Part shown: one piece after another, positions 58,283 to 64,000 of the stretch
Numbering within the stretch: the stretch's first letter is position 1
Layout: every line of letters begins with the position of its first letter
Assembly: GCF_004331035.1 (NCBI RefSeq)
Contig: NZ_SJNT01000001.1
Coordinates: 310,034-374,033 of the forward strand
Length of the DNA stretch: 64,000 bases
Direction: 5' to 3'
From: Acinetobacter sp. ANC 4910
Lineage (GTDB): Bacteria; Pseudomonadota; Gammaproteobacteria; Pseudomonadales; Moraxellaceae
Notes under the pieces: generated by a model
The model's database searches: none
What the model was told of the DNA's origin: nothing
What the model saw: the letters and a program-made list of their open reading frames with translations, nothing else
Translations under genes and position numbers: made by a program

Positions 58283-60157
58283 GTGAAAAATATAATCCAT
58301 CAATTTGCTGCACAACCAAGAATATATAAGCAAATTTTTTTAAGTTTTTTGGACTTATTGGCTTTCCCTGTAATTTTATGGCTGTGCTATGTGATTCGTT
58401 TATTTGATCCTGAAACTCCAATTATTTCAGATGCGACATATGGCATTCTCTTGATCAGTTTTATTGCCGTCTTAAGTTTGATGATCACAGGAGTTTATCG
58501 TTTTATTGTCCATACTTTTGAAGAAATCCTGATATGGAAGTTAGCACTTGCTGTCGCGATGACGATGATCGCCTTATATGTACTGCGTTCAAGTACAGCA
58601 ACATTTGTACCGATGTCTGTCCCATTTATATTCGGATTTATGATGTTTACATGGGTTTGGTTGAGTCGGGTATATATTCGTTTTTTAGTTAGAGCCTCAT
58701 ATTGTGCTGAAATAGGCAGTAAAAGAGTTGCAATTTATGGTGCAGGTGCAGCCGGTCAGCAAATTGAGGCGGCACTTAAATGTTCAGGTCAGTATCTACC
58801 TGTATTCTTTATTGATGATGATCCATCCTTACAAGGAAGAATTATTGGCAGCATACCTGTTTATCCAGTTACTCAAGCATTACAACGGTTGAAGAAAGAT
58901 AGAATCGACGAAATTTTATTGGCACTTCCTTCAGTGGAGCGTGTAAGAAAAGCAGAGATTATTCATGAGCTTGAGCCTTGTAATTTAAAAATTACGGCAC
59001 TACCTGGTTTGACCCAGTTGGTTCATGGTGAAATTACAGTTTCTGATATTCAGGAAGTGGATATTATTGATTTGTTAGGGCGTGATCCTATTCCCCCGAT
59101 TTCGCATTTATTGACCAAGAATATTGAAAATAAAGTTGTGATGGTGACAGGTGCAGGTGGGTCTATTGGATCTGAATTATGTCGTCAAATTGTTAAGAAT
59201 AAGCCGAAAGCGCTAGTTATTTATGAATTGAACGAATTCGCACTGTATAACATTGATCAAGAATTACACTCGAGCTGCGATGTGACAATCATTCCTGTTT
59301 TGGGTTCTGTGCGGAATCAAGCCAAATTAGAGTATGAGATTGAACAGTATGGTGTTCAAACGGTTTACCATGCAGCAGCATACAAGCATGTGCCTCTAGT
59401 TGAATGTAATCCGCTTGCTGGATTGAAAAATAATGCGATTGGTACGGCATGTAGTCTCAATGCAGCAGTAAAAAAAGGGGTAGAAACATTTGTATTAATT
59501 TCGACAGATAAAGCGGTTCGACCTACCAATGTGATGGGAGCTTCGAAACGGCTGGCAGAGTTATATTGTCAATCTGTCGCTGCAATACAGCAAAATACAC
59601 ATATCAGTATTGTTCGATTTGGTAATGTTTTAGGGTCTTCAGGTTCAGTAGTCCCTTTATTTAAACAGCAAATTGCCAAAGGGGGCCCCATTACTGTGAC
59701 TCATCCAGAAGTTACTCGTTACTTTATGACAATTCCTGAAGCCTCGCAATTGGTGATTCAGGCGGGTGCACTGGGGCAAGGTGGAGATGTTTTCTTATTG
59801 GATATGGGGGAACCTGTATGCATTCAGAATTTGGCACGACAAATGATTAAACTAAGTGGTTTCACTGTGCGAGAAACTGGGTCGTTGAGTGGTGATATTG
59901 AAATCATCTATAGTGGCTTACGTCCAGGAGAGAAACTGTATGAGGAACTGTTGATTGACCAAGAGAATACAGAGTATACAGAGCATGCGCGGATTCGTCG
60001 TTCCTTTGAAAAAGATTATCCCTTACAAGAAATACAAATAGTCTTTGATAGAATAAATCAAATGGATGCAGCAAAACCAGATATAGATTGGTTGTTGACT
60101 CAACTTGAGCATTATGTCGATGGGTATAAACGGAGTAATCAAGTTATAATTAACTAA
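58283..60157 (+). CDS. gdr: UDP-GlcNAc 4,6-dehydratase Gdr (membrane, PglF/CapD type)
   Basis: A 624-residue protein with about four N-terminal membrane helices (to about residue 130), a first nucleotide-binding domain (VAIYGAGAAGQQIEAAL) and a second, catalytic SDR domain: VMVTGAGGSIGSELCRQIV, YHAAAYKHVPLVECNP, LISTDKAVRPTNVMGASKR and FGNVLGSSGSVVPLF. It makes the 4-keto-6-deoxy sugar used by the aminotransferase. The start is GTG 58283 with AGAGG upstream. It is separated from its partner genes by 1.6 kb of decayed DNA, so it may rely on its own promoter. Confidence 0.93.
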   Translation: MKNIIHQFAAQPRIYKQIFLSFLDLLAFPVILWLCYVIRLFDPETPIISDATYGILLISFIAVLSLMITGVYRFIVHTFEEILIWKLALAVAMTMIALYVLRSSTATFVPMSVPFIFGFMMFTWVWLSRVYIRFLVRASYCAEIGSKRVAIYGAGAAGQQIEAALKCSGQYLPVFFIDDDPSLQGRIIGSIPVYPVTQALQRLKKDRIDEILLALPSVERVRKAEIIHELEPCNLKITALPGLTQLVHGEITVSDIQEVDIIDLLGRDPIPPISHLLTKNIENKVVMVTGAGGSIGSELCRQIVKNKPKALVIYELNEFALYNIDQELHSSCDVTIIPVLGSVRNQAKLEYEIEQYGVQTVYHAAAYKHVPLVECNPLAGLKNNAIGTACSLNAAVKKGVETFVLISTDKAVRPTNVMGASKRLAELYCQSVAAIQQNTHISIVRFGNVLGSSGSVVPLFKQQIAKGGPITVTHPEVTRYFMTIPEASQLVIQAGALGQGGDVFLLDMGEPVCIQNLARQMIKLSGFTVRETGSLSGDIEIIYSGLRPGEKLYEELLIDQENTEYTEHARIRRSFEKDYPLQEIQIVFDRINQMDAAKPDIDWLLTQLEHYVDGYKRSNQVIIN

Positions 60158-60253
60158 ATTATAGAGATTTGCTTGATGAGTATAATTTCGATATTACAGG
60201 ATTCATTTGATAGCTTAATTTAGGGCTTACTGAAAGTTTTGCAAGGAAAAAAT

Positions 60254-61273
60254 ATGGCTAAAATTTTAGTCACAGGTGGAGCTGGTTATATCGGCTCACA
60301 TACCTGTGTTGAGTTATTAACCGCGGGTCATGACGTTGTAGTTTTAGATAATCTCTCAAATAGTTCGGTTGAATCCTTAACGCGGGTACAAGAATTGTCT
60401 GGAAAATCTCTCAATTTTATTGAGGGAGATATTCGAGATGGCGAAACACTCGATCAAGTCTTTGCACAGCATGCGATTGATGCGGTGATTCATTTCGCAG
60501 GCTTAAAAGCAGTAGGTGAAAGCCAGCAGATTCCTTTGACCTATTTTGATAATAATATTACGGGCAGTCTGAATTTGGTCAAAGCCATGGAACGTGCTGG
60601 CGTATTTAAGTTGGTGTTTAGTTCTTCTGCGACCGTTTATGATGAGGCAAATACTTCGCCGTTGAATGAAGAGATGCCGACGGGTATGCCATCTAACAAT
60701 TATGGCTATACCAAACTGATTGTTGAACAAATGCTACAAAAGCTCAGTGTTGCAGATGAGCGTTGGTCAATTGCTTTGTTGCGTTACTTTAACCCTGTAG
60801 GCGCGCATAAAAGTGGTCGCATTGGTGAAGATCCACAAGGAATTCCGAATAATTTGATGCCTTATGTGACGCAGGTGGCCGTTGGGCGTCGTGAAAAATT
60901 ATCTATTTTTGGACAGGATTACGATACCGTTGATGGTACAGGCGTTCGTGATTATATCCATGTGGTGGATTTAGCCAATGCACATTTATGTGCCTTAAAT
61001 AATCGCTTATCCGCGACAGGCTGTCGTGCTTGGAATATTGGTACGGGGCAGGGAGCCTCTGTCTTACAGATTAAAAATACCTTTGAGCAAGTCAATGGTA
61101 TTGCGATTGCGTTTGAATTTGCACCACGACGTGCAGGAGATGTTGCTACTTCATTCGCAGACAATACTCGTGCAGTGACAGAGTTGAACTGGCAACCGCA
61201 ATATGGGCTTCAGGATATGCTCGCTGACAGTTGGAACTGGCAGAAGCAAAATCCGCAAGGCTATGATCAATAA
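60254..61273 (+). CDS. galE: UDP-glucose/UDP-GlcNAc 4-epimerase (GalE/Gne1)
   Basis: A 339-residue SDR epimerase from ATG 60254 (AAGGA 6 bases upstream; a TTG 15 bases earlier is in frame). VTGGAGYIGSHTCVELL binds NAD, VIHFAGLKAVGES and FSSSATVYDEA hold the catalytic Ser/Thr, NNYGYTKLIVEQML the Tyr-Lys, and LRYFNPVGAHKSG is typical of GalE. In Acinetobacter K loci the gene at this place is called gne1 and acts on N-acetylated sugars too. It closes the rightward part of the locus. Confidence 0.93.
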   Translation: MAKILVTGGAGYIGSHTCVELLTAGHDVVVLDNLSNSSVESLTRVQELSGKSLNFIEGDIRDGETLDQVFAQHAIDAVIHFAGLKAVGESQQIPLTYFDNNITGSLNLVKAMERAGVFKLVFSSSATVYDEANTSPLNEEMPTGMPSNNYGYTKLIVEQMLQKLSVADERWSIALLRYFNPVGAHKSGRIGEDPQGIPNNLMPYVTQVAVGRREKLSIFGQDYDTVDGTGVRDYIHVVDLANAHLCALNNRLSATGCRAWNIGTGQGASVLQIKNTFEQVNGIAIAFEFAPRRAGDVATSFADNTRAVTELNWQPQYGLQDMLADSWNWQKQNPQGYDQ

Positions 61274-61280
61274 CTATAGT

Positions 61281-62315
61281 TCAAGTGATTGATCGTGTAG
61301 TAAGCCTTTTGCCAATTTTGATAAAAGGCTTCTCATAAAAATAATAAAGAAGATTTGAAATCAATAAGGTTAAAACAATGGTGAGCAAGATAGTTATATA
61401 AAAATTTAAGTTAAAAAAGCGAGTAATATAGAGAAAAACGACAGGATGTATTAAATATATGCCATAGGTTGCTTCCCCAATATTCGATAGAAGTTTTGAA
61501 AAACTTAAGGGGATTGTAATGACTTCTAGCTTATAAAAACCAAGTGTTAAGGTCACTGCTGCAATAGAGAAAATAATACGATTAAAATTGGTGACAATTT
61601 CAATCTGATCTCCGCTAACAGGATAAAACCAAAGAAGGCAGATTGATATGAAAATAAGCAGAGGTGCAATACGTTTCATTGTCAATTCTTTAAAATTGTA
61701 ATATAACGCTAAGCCACTAAAATATAAAAATAAATTATTAAATGGATTAATGTAAATTTTCCACTGCTGTGCGAGTGTTAAATGATGATCAAGGGCGAAA
61801 AATGCGAAATATATTGCGATTATAACCGCCCCTAAGAGTGCTAAATTACCGAATAATTTTCGTTTATTGTAAAGTAGAATCAGTATAGGTGTGAAAGCAT
61901 AGTAAACACATTCATTGCCTATGCTCCATGCACCCACATTAATATATTCACTGGGTGCTAAAAATCCATATAACAGTGTTATGTTTAATATGAATTTAGA
62001 TAAATCAAAATAGTGCGTGAGATAAAATTGATCGATGCTAATAATGATAATCACAATCCAGAGGAGCGGGAGTAATCTAAATAAGCGGCGGATGAAAAAT
62101 ATAAAGGAAGATTTATAATTGTGGAAAAAATGATTATATACAATCCCCATACTTAGCCCAGAAAGTACAAAAAAGATCGAAACACCATAAATACCTAAAT
62201 TACCTAAGAGGCTGCCTGCTTGAGGGTGCCACAATGTCCAACTGATAAGGTGATAAATCATGATGGCACAAGCGGTTATACCCCTTAACCAATCAAGGGT
62301 TTCATATCGTTTCAT
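61281..62315 (-). CDS. Acyltransferase family 3 membrane protein (polysaccharide O-acetylation)
   Basis: A 344-residue integral membrane acyltransferase with about ten helices. LDWLRGITACAIMIYHLISW with the active-site His, the FFVLSGLSMG segment and WSIGNECVYYAFTPILILL are characteristic of acyltransferase_3 proteins. It probably O-acetylates the capsule repeat unit (Atr type) or another surface sugar. It lies tail to tail with galE and upstream of nothing else on its strand; 56 bp separate it from pgm, with which it may be co-transcribed. Confidence 0.9.
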   Translation of the reverse strand: MKRYETLDWLRGITACAIMIYHLISWTLWHPQAGSLLGNLGIYGVSIFFVLSGLSMGIVYNHFFHNYKSSFIFFIRRLFRLLPLLWIVIIIISIDQFYLTHYFDLSKFILNITLLYGFLAPSEYINVGAWSIGNECVYYAFTPILILLYNKRKLFGNLALLGAVIIAIYFAFFALDHHLTLAQQWKIYINPFNNLFLYFSGLALYYNFKELTMKRIAPLLIFISICLLWFYPVSGDQIEIVTNFNRIIFSIAAVTLTLGFYKLEVITIPLSFSKLLSNIGEATYGIYLIHPVVFLYITRFFNLNFYITILLTIVLTLLISNLLYYFYEKPFIKIGKRLTTRSIT

Positions 62316-62371
62316 ATGTATTTTCTAATCAAGCATGAACGAAGCCATGTGTTGACTCCGTTCAAAAGAAA

Positions 62372-63742
62372 TTATGATTGAATTAACTGAGTTAACTCAT
62401 GCACGTAAGTTTGCATCGGCTTCGGATTTTCATCCAAGCGGCTTTCAATATTCAGGCGTAACAGTGGCTCTGTATTGGATGCACGTACGTTAAAGCGCCA
62501 AGTGCCAAAATCTAAGCTCACCCCATCGGTGCGATCAATCTTAGGGTTTTGATGTGCAAAATGGTCAAACAGTTTTTGAATGGTGGCTTGGGTATCTGCA
62601 ACTGTGAAGTTGATTTCGCCACTACATGGAAACTTGGTGATCATATCTTCAACGAGGCTAGATAAAGATTGTTGTGTTTCAGATAAAACGCTAATCGCCA
62701 GTAACCATGGAATCATGCCACTATCGCAATAAGCAAAATCACGGAAATAGTGATGGGCACTCATTTCCCCGCCATAGACTGCATTATGCTCACGCATCAC
62801 ATCTTTAATAAAGGCATGACCTGATTTAGACTGTACAGTAATACCTTGATATTGATTCACAATATCTAAGGTATTCCAGACCAAACGTGGGTCATGCACA
62901 ATTTTTTCATTGGCTTGTTTTAACAGGAAGGCTTGTGCCAGTAAGCCGACAATGTAATAGCCTTCAATGAATTGCCCTTTTTCATCAAAGAGGAAACAGC
63001 GGTCAAAATCGCCATCCCAAGCAATGCCCATATCTGCCTGATGTTCTAGTACTGCATGACGGGTACTATCACGATTTTCAACTAGAATCGGATTTGGAAT
63101 ACCATTTGGGAATGTGCCATCGGCTTCATGATGAATTTTGATAAATTCTACAGGAACTTGCAGCTGATTGAATTTTTGTTCTAGTGCATCAATCACATGT
63201 CCTGCTGCACCATTGCCCGCATTGACCACCAGTTTGAGTGGACGAATTTTTTCAGGGCGAATGTAGGTGAGGAGGTGATCGATAAATTCAGGTAGAATAT
63301 TATAACTTTGGATTGTACCTTTGTGCTCAACAGTTTTAAATGTGCCCAACTCAGCCAGTGCTTGAATGTCTTTTAAACCTGTGTCAGCACTGATTGGACG
63401 TGCATTTTCACGCACCAGTTTCATCCCGTTATAGTCCATCGGATTGTGACTGGCCGTGATTTCAATACCCCCTTGTACATCAAGATGGAAGGCACCGAAA
63501 TAAACCTCTTCAGTTCCAGTCATACCCAAATCAAGAACATTGACGCCAGCATCGATGAGTCCTTGGATGGTGGCTTGTTTTAAGCCTTCGCTGCTCAGAC
63601 GGATATCGCAACCAATCACCACTGTTTTAGGTTGATAGATTTGCCCATAGGCACGTCCAATTTTATAGGCAATCTCTTCATTCAATTCTGTGCCGAGTTT
63701 GCCTCGAATATCGTATGCTTTAAAACAGGTCAGGGTGGTCAT
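62372..63742 (-). CDS. pgm: Phosphomannomutase/phosphoglucomutase
   Basis: A 456-residue alpha-D-phosphohexomutase linking glucose-6-P or mannose-6-P to the 1-phosphates used by Gal[11 protein letters not shown] starts the fold, the phospho-Ser lies in [16 protein letters not shown] (Ser98), the metal loop is [13 protein letters not shown], the sugar-binding loop is [19 protein letters not shown], and [15 protein letters not shown] binds phosphate. It is at the usual right border of Acinetobacter K loci, on the opposite strand. Confidence 0.96.
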   Translation of the reverse strand: MTTLTCFKAYDIRGKLGTELNEEIAYKIGRAYGQIYQPKTVVIGCDIRLSSEGLKQATIQGLIDAGVNVLDLGMTGTEEVYFGAFHLDVQGGIEITASHNPMDYNGMKLVRENARPISADTGLKDIQALAELGTFKTVEHKGTIQSYNILPEFIDHLLTYIRPEKIRPLKLVVNAGNGAAGHVIDALEQKFNQLQVPVEFIKIHHEADGTFPNGIPNPILVENRDSTRHAVLEHQADMGIAWDGDFDRCFLFDEKGQFIEGYYIVGLLAQAFLLKQANEKIVHDPRLVWNTLDIVNQYQGITVQSKSGHAFIKDVMREHNAVYGGEMSAHHYFRDFAYCDSGMIPWLLAISVLSETQQSLSSLVEDMITKFPCSGEINFTVADTQATIQKLFDHFAHQNPKIDRTDGVSLDFGTWRFNVRASNTEPLLRLNIESRLDENPKPMQTYVHELTQLIQS

Positions 63743-63765
63743 TTTTTAACTCTTGATCATTGTAT

Positions 63766-63793
63766 AAAAAAGGCCCGATATTCGAGCCTTTGG
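63766..63793 (-). terminator. Hairpin terminator after glmS
   Basis: On the minus strand AAAGGCTCGA-ATA-TCGGGCCTTTTTTAT forms a 10-bp stem with one G-T pair and a T tail, just past the glmS stop. Confidence 0.85.
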
Positions 63794-63795
63794 TT

Positions 63796-64000
63796 TTATT
63801 CTACAGTAACACTTTTGGCTAAGTTTCGAGGTTGGTCTACATCGGTACCACGCAATACTGCAACATGATAAGACAGTAGTTGCACCGGCACGCTATACAC
63901 GATTGGTGCCAAGGTTGCACTGATACTCGGCACACTCACTACGTGTTGACGTTCTTTACTTTGAATGCCGCTGTGCTCATCCGCAAAGACAAACAGCTCA
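63796..64000 (-). CDS. glmS: Glucosamine-fructose-6-phosphate aminotransferase GlmS (C-terminal end only)
   Basis: The last 67 codons are visible on the minus strand, the rest lying beyond the right edge. They read [13 protein letters not shown] near the border, then [20 protein letters not shown] and [21 protein letters not shown], the universal GlmS C-terminus. The enzyme makes glucosamine-6-P for UDP-GlcNAc. The sequence just downstream of glmS is the classical Tn7 target, but no Tn7-like element is present; pgm follows directly. Confidence 0.95.
   Translation of the reverse strand, partial: ELFVFADEHSGIQSKERQHVVSVPSISATLAPIVYSVPVQLLSYHVAVLRGTDVDQPRNLAKSVTVE

Noticed and set aside
63743..63795. 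Tn7-like insertion site downstream of glmS
   Set aside because: The site is where Tn7 elements insert, but only a terminator and pgm are there; no Tn7 ends or genes are present.

Overview
This window is chromosomal DNA from an Acinetobacter-type gammaproteobacterium, probably not A. baumannii itself. The evidence is gene order and protein character. There is a bioA-bioF-bioC-bioD operon led by a BioH-like hydrolase, an smc-zipA-ligA block, and a capsule locus with the Acinetobacter signature galU-ugd-gpi ... galE/gne1-pgm and divergent wza-wzb-wzc. Base composition is moderately AT-rich overall and drops strongly inside the polysaccharide cluster (about 46.5-55 kb).

Layout. (1) 1-11.3 kb looks like a peptide-uptake region. 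On the minus strand are two paralogous family-5 periplasmic binding proteins followed by a secreted M3 metallopeptidase that runs off the left edge. Divergent from them are a large TonB-dependent receptor and its own tonB-exbB-exbD-exbD genes. (2) 11.5-21.2 kb holds a lipoprotein of unknown function, the biotin operon, a secreted peroxiredoxin, a small PH-like membrane protein, a bacterioferritin whose usual haem-ligand Met is Ala, and an NAD-dependent epimerase/reductase. The decayed 3' end of a second TonB-dependent receptor lies upstream of the epimerase, and a possible Nudix remnant lies downstream. (3) 21.3-29.5 kb is housekeeping: ligA, zipA, smc, a GntR/FCD regulator and a TauE/SafE permease. 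(4) 30.2-33.8 kb carries a three-gene CoA pathway (class III CoA-transferase, MaoC-type hydratase, CitE-type lyase) that matches the Ict-Ich-Ccl itaconate degradation set. Its neighbouring MHS-family transporter survives only as a C-terminal stub cut by an IS5-family element. (5) 33.8-35.7 kb has two insertion sequences side by side, IS5-like and IS982-like; the latter has a clean 6-bp target duplication.

(6) 35.7-64 kb is a composite polysaccharide (capsule) locus. The first part is the 3' end of one K locus: a remnant of a membrane protein (probably Wzy), two glycosyltransferases, an initiating transferase, galU, ugd and gpi. A second, almost complete cluster follows: wzc, a dead wzb and wza on the minus strand, then wzx, glycosyltransferases, wzy, a second initiating transferase, a FemAB-like protein, a GNAT acetyltransferase, an aminotransferase and the 4,6-dehydratase gdr. 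It ends with galE/gne1, an acyltransferase, pgm and the 3' end of glmS. The gdr-aminotransferase-acetyltransferase-initiating transferase set fits synthesis and loading of a diacylated bacillosamine-type sugar (QuiNAc4NAc) on undecaprenyl phosphate.

The most notable signals are these: a wzb gene destroyed by start loss, nonsense mutations and an internal deletion; a Wzc with Asn in its Walker A' motif; a Ugd homologue lacking the catalytic Cys; a dead zone between the aminotransferase and gdr with partial duplicates of both genes, IS3 debris and a 13-unit 8-bp tandem repeat; and IS-mediated rearrangement joining the itaconate region to the capsule locus. No tRNA, rRNA or CRISPR array was seen. 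All protein calls come from reading motifs and family resemblance by eye, without database searches.
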